DNA from: Fibrobacter sp. UWR3
GTDB lineage: Bacteria > Fibrobacterota > Fibrobacteria > Fibrobacterales > Fibrobacteraceae
DNA: 64,000 nucleotides
Direction: 5' to 3'
Assembly (NCBI RefSeq): GCF_900143055.1
Contig: NZ_FRCW01000001.1
Location: forward strand, 186,001 to 250,000
Both the position numbers and the translations under genes were made by a program. The notes under the pieces are model-generated. The model was given only the letters and a program-made list of their open reading frames with translations, did no database searches and was not told where the DNA came from. This document shows, piece after piece, positions 7,731 to 16,866 of this stretch (position 1 is its first letter; every line of letters begins with the position of its first letter).

Positions 7731-9160
7731 CACTGACCAACAACATCCCGGAAACCATGATTCCGGGCTCCTACTCGGAATACAACTACTTTGCCGGCCC
7801 GAACGGACTCCCGGCGAACATCCAGAAGGTGCTTCTGGTCGGCGACATTGCCGAAGGCGGCACCCTTGCAGTGGCGAAGCCCACGGCGGTCTACAACGAA
7901 AGCGAGGTCCTCGCTCTCGCCGGGGCCGGTTCGGTACTCCACCAGATGTACAGGGCCGCAAAGAATGCCTGGAAGTACGCCCAGATTACCTTGGTGCGCC
8001 ACAAGGCTACTGCGGGAACCCCCGCCACCTGGACCATCACGCTTTCCAACCCCAGCGGCGCAACCGCTGCAACCGTTGGCGGCCTTGTCCGTGTCGTCTA
8101 TAACGGCAAGAAGGTCAATGTCGGCGTGAAAATCGGCGAAACAGCAGCCAAGGTTGCTGAAGACATTGCCACCGCTTTGAATGCCGAAGCTACCGCACCG
8201 TTTACCGCAGAAGCTGCGGAAGGTGTCGTGACCCTTACCGCCAAGGCGAACGGTGCCTACATTTCTGCCGCCAAGGGTGGCGTGAACGTCTCGGTCGAGG
8301 TCGTGTCCACCGACATCACTGCAGCAGACCCGATTCTTACTGCGGGAACTGGCGAAATTGACGTGAAAAGCGCCCTTGCAGCAGCCTTCCCGGAACGTTT
8401 CCACCTGATTGTGCTCCCTACGGCCGATGCGCCCAATTTGACCCTCTTGAAGACGCACTTGATGCAGGCTGCCGAACCGCTTGAACAGCGTGGCCAGCGT
8501 GGCATTGTGGCTACAATCGTTGGCGGGGCCGGCGACGCCATTTCCCTTGCAACCGACTTCAACTGCGAACGCCTGCACATTGCCGCAGTCAAGAACGCCA
8601 TTCCCGCCACTACCTGGGAAATTGCCGCAGGTCTTGCCGCCATCTTTGCCAGCAATTCCCAGCCCAACAAGCCCATGAACGGGCTCCCGATCCCTGGCAT
8701 CGGTCTCCCGGATATCGCCGACAAGTGGAGCGGCGAAGAACAGGACGCCCTGCTTTATGGCGGAGTGATTCCTCTGGTGGAAACCGACAGCGAACTTTGC
8801 ATTGTCCGTGCCGTGACTACTCGCAGCACCAAGGACGGCGTCCGCTTCACCAAGCTCATCGATACGGGTGTCATCGCCGCGCTCGACTATTTCCGAGACT
8901 CCATTCTCGCCATGCACAAGGTGAAGTACAAGAACAAGGTCATCCACGAGCTGTTGCCCGATGCCCTGAACGAAGACAACATCGCCGTGGCAAAGAGCCT
9001 TGAAGGGGTGCAGATTCTGCGTTTCATTGACCAGTATGCAGACCAGTTCATCACCGAGGAATCGAAGGATGAACCGGGCCGTATGCTCTGCCAGATTCCG
9101 GCTCCTGTCGTGCCTGGCCTGAACCAGATTTATTCCACCATCGACCTTTACCTCAACTAA
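7727..9160 (+). CDS. Contractile tail sheath protein (Mu gpL-like)
   Basis: This 477-residue protein forms the contractile outer sheath. Sheath features include the N-terminal IPETMIPGSYSEYN handshake-type arm, LLVGDIAEGG, the repeated pattern GAGSVLHQMYRAAKNAW, and a C-terminal domain with CIVRAVTTRSTKDGVRFTKL and DYFRDSIL. A bacterial Ig-like loop segment rich in Ala and Val occupies about residues 100-210. It overlaps the previous gene by 4 bases and is followed 10 bases later by the tube gene, the usual pairing. Confidence 0.88.
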   Translation: MTLTNNIPETMIPGSYSEYNYFAGPNGLPANIQKVLLVGDIAEGGTLAVAKPTAVYNESEVLALAGAGSVLHQMYRAAKNAWKYAQITLVRHKATAGTPATWTITLSNPSGATAATVGGLVRVVYNGKKVNVGVKIGETAAKVAEDIATALNAEATAPFTAEAAEGVVTLTAKANGAYISAAKGGVNVSVEVVSTDITAADPILTAGTGEIDVKSALAAAFPERFHLIVLPTADAPNLTLLKTHLMQAAEPLEQRGQRGIVATIVGGAGDAISLATDFNCERLHIAAVKNAIPATTWEIAAGLAAIFASNSQPNKPMNGLPIPGIGLPDIADKWSGEEQDALLYGGVIPLVETDSELCIVRAVTTRSTKDGVRFTKLIDTGVIAALDYFRDSILAMHKVKYKNKVIHELLPDALNEDNIAVAKSLEGVQILRFIDQYADQFITEESKDEPGRMLCQIPAPVVPGLNQIYSTIDLYLN

Positions 9161-9170
9161 GGAGTGAACC

Positions 9171-9521
9171 ATGAAGATTTCCCAAGTTACAGTTGTCCTT
9201 AACGGCGACAAGATTACGGGCTTCAAGCAGTTCAAGGAGAACGAAATCGAAGAAGCCCAGACCGTGGAACTCGCCGATGGCGTAGATGTGGTGGAAGTAC
9301 CGCCCAACTATGGTTTCCAGCTTACCGTTGTGCCCGATAGTGGTGCCGACCGGGATTGGACCGGAACCAGCGACGCCACTGTTGTCGTGCAGTACAAGGG
9401 CGGCAAGAAGGTGGTGTTCACCGGTTGCCGTCTCCTGAAACAGACTCCGGGTGACATTGACGGCAAGACCGCCAAGGAAACCCAGCTCGACTTCTATGCC
9501 CGCGCTCGCAAGGTAAGCTAA
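9171..9521 (+). CDS. Tail tube protein (Mu gpM-like)
   Basis: This 116-residue beta-rich protein directly follows the sheath gene, as tube proteins do. It has the alternating pattern of the tube fold (VTVVLNGDKITGFKQF, ATVVVQYKGGKKVVF) and ends in a strand, LDFYARARK. The gene shares its last base with the start of the chaperone gene. AAGGAG precedes the ATG. Confidence 0.82.
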   Translation: MKISQVTVVLNGDKITGFKQFKENEIEEAQTVELADGVDVVEVPPNYGFQLTVVPDSGADRDWTGTSDATVVVQYKGGKKVVFTGCRLLKQTPGDIDGKTAKETQLDFYARARKVS

Positions 9522-10054
9522 TGACGGAACTCGAAAAAGCCATTCGCGACGACGAACCCGACGAACTCATTGCCCGCATCAAGGCGTCCCACGATGTCAA
9601 GCGTGTCGTGAGTTGGCCGGGCAGGCCGGACATCAAGATTGAAATCCGCCTGCTGACGCTTTCCGAAACCCGCAAGGCTAAAGTCGATAACCAGCTGGAG
9701 TTCAAGCACGACGGCATTGATATCGCAATGCACAATGTTACCGACTACCGTGAACAGGAGGCTGCTCACGGTATGTGGCGGGCTTTCTACAACGTCGATA
9801 CGGGAAAACGCATTTTCCGCTCTGCGGAGCACCTGCGTTCGTTCTGTACCCCCGACGAACTGAAGAAACTCTGCGACGAATACAATGCATTTGCCGAGGA
9901 ATGCGACCCGAGCCTTGACGAAGTTTCGGACGAAAGTATCGAGACGCTCATCGAAACGCTAAAAAAAACGCCGGACCAGGTTCAATTGAAAGTCGTAAGC
10001 TTGAATACGGCCTGGAAGCTAGTGCGTACTTTGGTTGCCCGGTTGCAAGCATAA
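9521..10054 (+). CDS. Tail assembly chaperone, zero-frame product (G-like)
   Basis: This 177-residue acidic, helical protein lies between tube and tape-measure genes, where contractile and siphophages code the chaperone that coats the tape measure during tail assembly. The N-terminal domain includes DIKIEIRLLTLSETRKAKVDNQ. The run of eight A at 9961-9968 is read CTA AAA AAA ACG, so a slippery A AAA AAA lies 28 codons before the stop. See the separate entry for the frameshifted form. Confidence 0.8.
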   Translation: MTELEKAIRDDEPDELIARIKASHDVKRVVSWPGRPDIKIEIRLLTLSETRKAKVDNQLEFKHDGIDIAMHNVTDYREQEAAHGMWRAFYNVDTGKRIFRSAEHLRSFCTPDELKKLCDEYNAFAEECDPSLDEVSDESIETLIETLKKTPDQVQLKVVSLNTAWKLVRTLVARLQA

Positions 10055-10143
10055 CTGACGCCCAGTGGCTCCTTGTCTTTGCGATGAAGGGGCTTTTGGA
10101 ACCCAACGAAAAAGATAAAGGATGGCAGACAATTGGCGAATAA
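9521..10143 (+). CDS. Tail assembly chaperone, -1 frameshift product (GT-like fusion)
   Basis: If ribosomes slip back one base on A AAA AAA (9961-9967), reading continues open from 9967 to a TAA at 10141-10143. This adds about 58 residues in place of the last 28 and gives a 207-residue protein. The extension has normal protein character, including AYFGCPVASITDAQWLLVF, which resembles T-type extensions. It fills the 78 bases between the zero-frame stop and the tape-measure start and overlaps that start by 11 bases. Programmed frameshifting at this exact gene pair is conserved in many tailed phages (lambda G/GT; Mu uses -2). Slippage is inferred. Confidence 0.72.
9961..9967 (+). promoter_or_regulatory. 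Slippery heptamer A AAA AAA for -1 frameshifting
   Basis: The zero frame reads CTA AAA AAA ACG, so the heptamer sits in the phase required for tandem -1 slippage of two Lys tRNAs. Eight A in all are present. I did not find a strong stem-loop directly downstream by eye. Confidence 0.68.
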
Positions 10144-12124
10144 CGAAGTCACATTGCGAATCGGTGCGGATGCTACAGGTCTCCAGAATGGCCTGCGCCA
10201 GTCATCGACTGCTGTCTCTTCTTTCGGGACGAAGGCACGGGCGACCATTGCACGTGTCGGCGGATCCATGCGGGGCCTTGCCGACAGCCTGGTGACTCCG
10301 TTCAATTCGCTGGTCCTTGGGGGTGGCCTTGGCATGGCCGTCAAGAACGTGGGCGACCTTTCCGAATCGCTCATGTATTACGGCTTTGCGGCAAAGAAAA
10401 GCGACGCGGACACGAAGGTGTTCCGCGAATCGCTGCATAAGACGGCAATCGAGACAGGTGTCGCCGCCAATGAAATCCTGAACGGTGTTTCAAAGATTGG
10501 CGAAATTACAGGCCAGTTCGATTTTGCCGAAGATATGGGCGGAATCCTGGCAAAGGCGGCCAAGGCTTCCGGGGCGTCTGTAGAAGACCTGGCAAATGTT
10601 GCTTCTTCGTTAAAAGTGACCATGGGCTTGACGGCCGATGAAGTTGCGAAATTCTTCAATTCCCTTATTATCCAGGGCGACCAAGGGTCATACACCCTGC
10701 AAAAGTTCGCAGCTGAAGGTAAGGCCCTGCTCGCGGCTACTTCGACTCACGGCATCAAAACGGCAGACCAGTTCGCTAGTTTTGGTGCTTATTTGCAGGT
10801 CATGAATGCCCAGATTAAGAGTGAAGCGGAGCTCACCACATCTGTATCGACGCTTTTCAGCGAACTTGTTTCAAAGGCAAAGGACCTGAATAAAATCGGG
10901 GTCCACGTTTTTGACAAGAACAAGGAATTTAACGACTTTGATTTCATCATGCGCCAGCTGATGGAAAAAACTGATGGCGATTTGCAGAAGTTGGGAAAAT
11001 TATTCGGAGCATCCTCTATCAAGGCCTTGCAACCCATTATTTCCGAATACAAGAATGGGTGGAAAACAGTCGAAACAATTACGAAAAGCGGCCAAGAGGG
11101 TATGGCCAATACGAAAGTGTTGGATGAACGCTTTCAAAAAACCGCTAATGATTTCAACAGCAATGTAGACAAGATGAAGGCAGTCGCCCTGCAATTTGCA
11201 GACACGAACCTTACAGGGCCTGTTGAACAGCTGACGACCGCTCTAGGCTTTCTATCCCGCCACCAGGGAATAGTTACGGCGGGCTTCAAGATGATGGCCG
11301 TTGCGGCTGCTGCCTTGGGAATGGTCAAAATTGGCGGTCTCGTGAAGGATGTGGCCGGACTTGCCAGGGATATCAAGGGTATCTGGAGCAAGAATGGCGG
11401 CGCAGGGGCATCTGCCGCAGGGACGGGCGTTTCCGCTTTGGATGCATCTGTCCAAAAGGTATTCGTAGTCAATATGCGCAGCGGTTTTGGCGGTGGTTCT
11501 GACTACATGGACGATGATGCGCCTATGTATCAGCCTGCTACCCAGAAGGCGGCCCAGGCTATGGAATCGACCACAAAAGAGGTCGGCAGATTCCGCCAGG
11601 GCCTTTCCACCGCACGTGCGGGGCTGAACAAGTTCGGGAGCAGTGTCATTGGCGGCACATTGATGACGGCTGCCACAGGCTGGGCCATGAATCAAATCTA
11701 CAACTTTGGCCAGGCTTTCATGGAATGGCGAAATGTCGTTGCCGATGTCGAGGCCAACAGCCGGGCCATGGTGGACCGTAACCAGACAGAATTCGAAAAA
11801 CGGTATGGGCCTGAAGCAGCAAGGTGGAGCAAGAAGCATGGGGACACCCTTCTCGAAATCCAAAAGGAAGAAAACAGCTTCTTGCCGTCACAAAAGAAAC
11901 TTGACAAGCTTTATGGCGATTTACGGCTATACAATCAGCTGACGAAGAATGCTGTCGCGGCTCAAAAGGGCGATAAAATGATGTCGCCCCAGGAATACAT
12001 GCAGGCTTTGAACCAAAACATCATTATCAATGTGGATTCCAACGGCAAGGCTGTCGTCGAAACCGACAAGGGTAAGCCGCCCAAAGTCAGCGGACGAAAA
12101 ACGACACCGGGATGGGGGGCATAA
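10133..12124 (+). CDS. Tail tape-measure protein
   Basis: This 663-residue protein sets tail length. Mu's counterpart is of similar size, which predicts a tail of roughly 100 nm. The N-terminal region (LRIGADATGLQNGLRQ) and the segment DLSESLMYYGFAAKKS with following helical repeats are typical of TP901-type tape measures. Hydrophobic helices occur near residues 385-410 (TAGFKMMAVAAAALGM) and about 500-520. It begins at TTG with AAAGGATGG about 8 bases upstream, overlapping the end of the frameshifted chaperone, and its stop overlaps the next ATG by one base. Confidence 0.85.
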   Translation: MANNEVTLRIGADATGLQNGLRQSSTAVSSFGTKARATIARVGGSMRGLADSLVTPFNSLVLGGGLGMAVKNVGDLSESLMYYGFAAKKSDADTKVFRESLHKTAIETGVAANEILNGVSKIGEITGQFDFAEDMGGILAKAAKASGASVEDLANVASSLKVTMGLTADEVAKFFNSLIIQGDQGSYTLQKFAAEGKALLAATSTHGIKTADQFASFGAYLQVMNAQIKSEAELTTSVSTLFSELVSKAKDLNKIGVHVFDKNKEFNDFDFIMRQLMEKTDGDLQKLGKLFGASSIKALQPIISEYKNGWKTVETITKSGQEGMANTKVLDERFQKTANDFNSNVDKMKAVALQFADTNLTGPVEQLTTALGFLSRHQGIVTAGFKMMAVAAAALGMVKIGGLVKDVAGLARDIKGIWSKNGGAGASAAGTGVSALDASVQKVFVVNMRSGFGGGSDYMDDDAPMYQPATQKAAQAMESTTKEVGRFRQGLSTARAGLNKFGSSVIGGTLMTAATGWAMNQIYNFGQAFMEWRNVVADVEANSRAMVDRNQTEFEKRYGPEAARWSKKHGDTLLEIQKEENSFLPSQKKLDKLYGDLRLYNQLTKNAVAAQKGDKMMSPQEYMQALNQNIIINVDSNGKAVVETDKGKPPKVSGRKTTPGWGA

Positions 12125-13401
12125 TGGCAGAAGAAAAAATTCCAATGCTTGGCCCATGGAAACTTCGACTAGAGTCGATTGGCGACGAAATCTCTCACGC
12201 TATAGCCGAAACTAAATACCCTTACAAGAACGGAGCCGATCTCGAAGACATGGGCGTTGATCCTGAAACGCTCAAGTTCTCTGGTGTTTTGATCAATGAC
12301 GAGTATGACAGAAATTATACCGAGCTGAGAAATTGGTTCCTATCGATTTTCAAAGCGCCAGTCTTGCTGGTACATCCCAAGCATGGCGCAGTTACAGGCT
12401 ACCCCAAGAACGTATCATTCAGTAATGACCGTCGCAAGAGATATGCCGCATTTACATTTGATTTTGTGGTAGCGCATGTTCAGGACGATATCCAGTGCTA
12501 TACGGACCCGTATGACGCCAATTTCGAAGAAACACAGACTCTCAATTTGGAAGTCCAGGAGAGTGTCGCCGTATCGATGCAACAGACCGGCGTTCCCGAT
12601 ATTCCCGGTTCTTCGGACTGGTCGCTTATCGATGTTTGGGGCTCATTAGGCGATGCTGCCCGCAGCTTTGGCGAAGCGACAAACAAGGCCATGGGGCAAC
12701 TCCTGGGAACAATTGAATCCATAAAGGCCCCTGTCGATGCAATCAATACGACCATCGATTATATGGACTCGCTGTCAGGAACCTTGACAAAAGCTATCCA
12801 AGAATGCTGCGATTCTTTCGTGACACTTGCCAGAAAGGCCGGTTCCAACAAGGGCAAATCCAGGGCATCTACCGCCACCTTGGTCACCAACGCCTCATCG
12901 ATGTTGGCGGCTCTTTATGGTGCCCCCGCAAGCGTTCGGGCTGCATTTGCAACCCTTGCTGCCGCTACTGTCGCTACGGAGACCGCCAAGCAAATATCCG
13001 ATGATGAGAAAAAGATGGGCGAATCTATTGCGGCTGAACGAGTCGCCATTGACGATGCCGAAGGCCGCGAACTGGCTTCGGAAAGCGAACCGTATCTGCT
13101 TTCCCCCGATGAACTTGAGGATACGTTAGCCTTGGCAAGGGAGTTCATCCAACAGGTTCTTCCGCAGGCTGTAAGCCCCTACAGGCTCAAGAAAATGGCG
13201 GCGACGCTGTCGGATGCGGTGCTTCGTATCAAGCTGGAATACATGACCACCAAGACAATCAACGTGACCCACGAAACACCGCTCCACAAGATTGCCCTGG
13301 ACAACAAGCTGAATTATAAGGCGGCTGAGCGCCTTTGCGCATTGAATAACGCCAAGAATCCCACGTTCATGAAAGGCGAGGTGCTTGTCTATGCAGAATG
13401 A
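12124..13401 (+). CDS. Mu gpN-like DNA circularisation / tail protein with C-terminal LysM-like domain
   Basis: This 425-residue protein matches the gpN position after the tape measure. The N-terminal region (PYKNGADLEDMGVDPETLKFSGVL, here in two pieces) and FVVAHVQDD are family-like. The C-terminal about 45 residues (THETPLHKIALDNKLNYKAA, then LNNAKNPTFMKGEVLVY) look like LysM, which binds peptidoglycan or marks baseplate hubs. I chose the ATG at 12124 because GGGGGG lies 5 bases before it; an ATG at 12112 is inside that run. Confidence 0.8.
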   Translation: MAEEKIPMLGPWKLRLESIGDEISHAIAETKYPYKNGADLEDMGVDPETLKFSGVLINDEYDRNYTELRNWFLSIFKAPVLLVHPKHGAVTGYPKNVSFSNDRRKRYAAFTFDFVVAHVQDDIQCYTDPYDANFEETQTLNLEVQESVAVSMQQTGVPDIPGSSDWSLIDVWGSLGDAARSFGEATNKAMGQLLGTIESIKAPVDAINTTIDYMDSLSGTLTKAIQECCDSFVTLARKAGSNKGKSRASTATLVTNASSMLAALYGAPASVRAAFATLAAATVATETAKQISDDEKKMGESIAAERVAIDDAEGRELASESEPYLLSPDELEDTLALAREFIQQVLPQAVSPYRLKKMAATLSDAVLRIKLEYMTTKTINVTHETPLHKIALDNKLNYKAAERLCALNNAKNPTFMKGEVLVYAE

Positions 13402-14398
13402 TGAAGTCGTCGTGCTTGTGGCGAATGCCAAAGGGAGAGCTCGGGTGGACAAGTTCGTGAGCTACACGATCGATGCGGACCTCTATTCCCCGGAAGGCTC
13501 ATTCTCGTTCGAATGCGATTCTAAGTACGATATGAACCGCGGCAACCTGTGTCAAATCTTTGTGAACCGCAAGTGCGTCATGGCGGGGATTATCGATACC
13601 GTGCGCCGTTCCCTTTCTCGCAGCGGGCCCAAGATGGAAATCGAGGGGCGATCGGTGGCGTCGGTGCTAGCCGACTCCAGCGTGACAAAGTTTGGAACTT
13701 TGCCAAGGACGCTTCCCCAGCTGGCAGAACGGCTTGTGAAGGACCTGCCGTTTCTCTCCAGGAAAGATTTCGTTTTCAACTCCGGGTCAGATAAGGATAA
13801 AATCAAGCGCAAATTCGTCGAGCTTTCTCCGGGAGATAGCGTCTTTGATGTCCTGAAGAAAGCGGCCAATTCGCTCGGTTTTCTATTCTGGGCATCTCCT
13901 GACGGCTCACTGGTCTTTGACAAGCCTGTTGAACGTGGCAAGGCCGATTTCAGAATCCATGCCTTTGAAAATGGCGAGGAAATGGACTATATCGAGGGGT
14001 CTGTCACCGAAACATTGAACGGTCAGCACTCGCTTATCAAGGTTATCGGCGAAAGCCAGGACGATAGCGACATCAAGTATGTAGCCGCCTCGGTCAAAAA
14101 TGACGATTTCCCGTTCTATCGCCCTCTTGTGGTAAACTGGAACGAGAATGAGGGCCCTGCCAAGAAAACCGCAGAACTTCAGCTGGCAACGGAAAAGGCA
14201 TCCGCAATCCAGCTCGAATACACGATGTCCGGGCACTCGCAAAACGGTATTCCCTGGACAATCAACGCCTTTTGCGACGTAGAGGACCATTACAACGGCG
14301 CTGTTGACTCGTATCTGATTAAACGCCGCACGTTCACGCTCTCCAGGAGTGAGGGCAAACGCACCCGCCTTGAATTACAGCCCGGAGGCTCGTTATGA
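13391..14398 (+). CDS. Mu gpP-like baseplate hub protein
   Basis: This 335-residue hub protein belongs to the gpD/gpP/gp27 hub group of contractile tails. Recognisable points are YTIDADLYSPEGSFSFEC, the FVNRKCVMAGIIDTVRRS strand pair and SPGDSVFDVLKKAANSLGF, which is the usual family segment. The ATG at 13391 is preferred over a TTG at 13385, since GAGG lies 9 bases before the ATG and only 3 before the TTG. It overlaps the gpN stop and the gp45 start. Confidence 0.84.
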   Translation: MQNDEVVVLVANAKGRARVDKFVSYTIDADLYSPEGSFSFECDSKYDMNRGNLCQIFVNRKCVMAGIIDTVRRSLSRSGPKMEIEGRSVASVLADSSVTKFGTLPRTLPQLAERLVKDLPFLSRKDFVFNSGSDKDKIKRKFVELSPGDSVFDVLKKAANSLGFLFWASPDGSLVFDKPVERGKADFRIHAFENGEEMDYIEGSVTETLNGQHSLIKVIGESQDDSDIKYVAASVKNDDFPFYRPLVVNWNENEGPAKKTAELQLATEKASAIQLEYTMSGHSQNGIPWTINAFCDVEDHYNGAVDSYLIKRRTFTLSRSEGKRTRLELQPGGSL

Positions 14399-14859
14399 TG
14401 AAATTTTTCACCAGTTTGGTTACCAGCTGCAAGGATGTGGCAGGCAAGCTCCGCAGTATCAGCGGCAAGGCTAACGGTATCGAATTTGAAGGCCGTCAGA
14501 TGATGCAGCATTTTGGCTTTATCAGCATTCCCAAGGCCGGAGAGCGTTGCCTTTTCTTGCAGTTTGGCAATGTGGTCATTGCTGTTGCAAGCGACGGCAA
14601 GGACCGCCCCGCCGTAAAGGAAGGCGAAACGGCGCTTTACAGCGACAAGGCCCACTACATCATCCTCAAGAATAACGGCACCATAGCCATCAAGGCGGAT
14701 GGCGGTCTTGATATCGATGGCGACGTGCGAGTCAATGGCGAAGTTAAGGATAAGATCGGAAATCTCTCAAAACTTCGCGATACCTTCAACCAGCATACTC
14801 ACGTGGGCAACCTTGGTGCACCAACAGCAACGCCTGTGCCGCAGGATACGGGGGCCTAA
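14395..14859 (+). CDS. Mu gp45-like tail spike (baseplate assembly)
   Basis: This 154-residue protein is the membrane-piercing spike. The N-terminal OB-like part (MMQHFGFISIPKAGERCLFL) leads to a beta-helix-like repeat region (IAIKADGGLDIDGDVRVNGE). Near the C-terminus is QHTHVGNLG, the His-x-His metal-binding motif that caps gpV/gp45 spikes. It overlaps the gpP stop by 4 bases. Confidence 0.85.
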   Translation: MMKFFTSLVTSCKDVAGKLRSISGKANGIEFEGRQMMQHFGFISIPKAGERCLFLQFGNVVIAVASDGKDRPAVKEGETALYSDKAHYIILKNNGTIAIKADGGLDIDGDVRVNGEVKDKIGNLSKLRDTFNQHTHVGNLGAPTATPVPQDTGA

Positions 14860-15354
14860 ATGCTTGACCTGGACACTCTCGATTCCGAATTTTCCCGGAT
14901 TGTCAAGTCTGCCGACGGCAAGACAAGCGTGGCCCCGCAGCTTGCCAAGGCCTACGACGACTACGCCAAGGGCGGCGTTATCCTCGGTGCAGACCTGTCA
15001 GCTGGTGGCGACAAATCACTACTTGAAAGCGCCTTCTCGGTGCTCGACCCGTCCAGCGGGACACCCGCCAATATGGCCGCCAGGCTCTGTGCCTATTGGC
15101 AGGGGCTGCCTAAGCCTGGAATCCCGTCCCACGGTGGCGTAGCCGTCGTGTCAGTCATTCCGACTTTTACAGCAGTCCAGGCGGCTGTTCTAGCGGTCAT
15201 AATGGCCTGCGTTACAACTAAAGAAGTTGAAAAGCCATACAAGAAGCTTTTCGGCGACATTGAAACCGTCTTGAAGACCGCCGTCTGCACGGTCACTGAA
15301 ACCATGCCCACGACACCACCCAGCCCGTCACCATTCCCGGAGACCTTACAATGA
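14860..15354 (+). CDS. Phage protein of unknown function between gp45 and gp46
   Basis: This 164-residue protein starts directly after the spike stop codon. It has an acidic N-terminal half (LDSEFSRIVKSADGKTS), a hydrophobic central segment of about 25 residues (VSVIPTFTAVQAAVLAVIMA, residues about 96-120), and a Pro/Thr/Ser-rich C-terminus. I do not recognise a family. Position inside the baseplate operon with overlaps on its downstream side suggests a baseplate or spike-associated role. Confidence 0.7.
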   Translation: MLDLDTLDSEFSRIVKSADGKTSVAPQLAKAYDDYAKGGVILGADLSAGGDKSLLESAFSVLDPSSGTPANMAARLCAYWQGLPKPGIPSHGGVAVVSVIPTFTAVQAAVLAVIMACVTTKEVEKPYKKLFGDIETVLKTAVCTVTETMPTTPPSPSPFPETLQ

Positions 15355-15674
15355 CTACAGATCAGATTAAAGAAGAAGTTCAGCTTTCGCTTACCGTGGC
15401 AAAAGGTTCATTTTACAAGAAACCTGAATTTGGCCACCGTTTCAAAGAACTTGCCCGTGAAGTGGCATCCGAAAACACCAGGAGCAAAGCCGAAACTTAT
15501 GCCACCGAGGCACTAAAGTGGATGCTGGACTATAAGCACCTTAGAAGCGTGGAATCGACGGCAACCTATGCCGATTCCGACAAGCTCCTGGTGCATGTGG
15601 TATGTGTCGCATACAATGGCGATGTGATTGAATTTAAGCGTTTTGTGGAGGTCGGCGATGTCCGTAACAGTTGA
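15351..15674 (+). CDS. Mu gp46-like baseplate wedge protein
   Basis: This 107-residue protein lies directly before gp47. The sequence pattern LTVAKGSFYKKPEFG followed by SKAETYATEALKWMLDYKHL matches gp46/gp25-type wedge proteins, where a helix ending in ALxWLxxxG is typical. It overlaps its neighbours by 4 and 17 bases. Confidence 0.72.
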   Translation: MTTDQIKEEVQLSLTVAKGSFYKKPEFGHRFKELAREVASENTRSKAETYATEALKWMLDYKHLRSVESTATYADSDKLLVHVVCVAYNGDVIEFKRFVEVGDVRNS

Positions 15675-16866
15675 TCAAATCTTACAGCGTATGATTGTCG
15701 ATGCGAAAAACTACAACCCGACTATCAAAATTAGCCAGGGCACGGAAACCTATATCCGATTCGCGACTGCTGCGTCTGCCATCTGGGGCCTCTACAAGCA
15801 GATGGACTGGACCCTTGACCAGATTTTTCCGACCACGATGAACCAGGAAAGCCTGGAACAGTGGGCGAACGATCGTGGGCTGGACTACAGCAACCTGACC
15901 GCAAGCGAGCTTTTGACGTTCATCCTGTCGTATCTTCGCAACCCGAAGAGCGGCGGCAAGCCTAGTGATTACGAACGCTGGGCCTTGGAAGCGTCTTCTA
16001 CCGGCAAGGCTATCGGGCTCGAATCCTCGATGATTTACGGCAACATGCCCGACCTGAACGCGGCCAACGCTGTCAAACCGCATGACCGCGAAAACATCGC
16101 CTTTACTTGCGGATCCAGCGACACTGAAAAGAATGTCGTGATTGATTTGGGCGATTCGAAGGAAATCTTTGGAATTGGTCTTGGTTTCATTACCAAACGA
16201 CCGGCTACTTTTGGAATTTATACGTCCGACGACGCCCAGACCTGGACCAAGCAGGGCAAGGTCGATGCCGCTTACTGGTGGGCTATGGCCACCTTCGATT
16301 CTGTTTCTACCCGCTATGTCAAGGTTGAACTCGAAGAAATCGAAGCGCTCGAAAGCTGGCAAACCGAAGCTTTGAATACCGTCAAGTGTTTCGGCGTCGA
16401 AATTTATGTGCCTAGTGACTCAAATGAGGCCCCGACATCATCCCGATGCCTCAAGAACTACTATGGCGTGGGAACGGTTCTCATGCTGATGGGTCCGAGT
16501 TCACTTTCGATGCGCTGTTGCGAGGCGGTCCGGGCAAAGTGCGAATACGAAGGCCCCGTTGCCCCGCGTGAAATTTGGGTCAATGTTCCTGTAGAAATAA
16601 CTCTTTCTCTACGTGTTACGGTGCGAAAACTGCAACAATTGGACGAAGACGGTTTCCGGGAAGATGTCAATAAATATTTCGCCGATTTAGAACCAGGAGA
16701 TCTCTTTATTCCTTCACAAATTGTTGTATACGCAATCAAAAATGGTGGCGAGAATGCGACTACTATCGAAGTATCGAAAAATGGTGGGGAATATCAGGTT
16801 GAAACAGATGCTATTGACTCGTATTCCACTGAAAAATTCGTCCTTGGTGACCTGGTGGTGCAGTAA
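15658..16866 (+). CDS. Mu gp47-like baseplate J protein with inserted F5/8C (discoidin) domain
   Basis: This 402-residue baseplate wedge protein is read from the ATG at 15658 (GGAGG upstream). The N-terminal part (SQGTETYIRFATAASAIWGL, DYERWALEASSTGKA) and the C-terminal part (GVGTVLMLMG, YEGPVAPREIWVNVP) are gp47-like. Between them, residues about 125-250, lies a discoidin-like domain: KNVVIDLGDSKEIFGIGLGF, IYTSDDAQTWTKQGKV and FDSVSTRYVKVELEEI follow the F5/8C order of strands. Such domains bind glycans or lipids in other proteins. The insertion falls where ordinary gp47 has a short loop. Confidence 0.8.
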   Translation: MSVTVDQILQRMIVDAKNYNPTIKISQGTETYIRFATAASAIWGLYKQMDWTLDQIFPTTMNQESLEQWANDRGLDYSNLTASELLTFILSYLRNPKSGGKPSDYERWALEASSTGKAIGLESSMIYGNMPDLNAANAVKPHDRENIAFTCGSSDTEKNVVIDLGDSKEIFGIGLGFITKRPATFGIYTSDDAQTWTKQGKVDAAYWWAMATFDSVSTRYVKVELEEIEALESWQTEALNTVKCFGVEIYVPSDSNEAPTSSRCLKNYYGVGTVLMLMGPSSLSMRCCEAVRAKCEYEGPVAPREIWVNVPVEITLSLRVTVRKLQQLDEDGFREDVNKYFADLEPGDLFIPSQIVVYAIKNGGENATTIEVSKNGGEYQVETDAIDSYSTEKFVLGDLVVQ

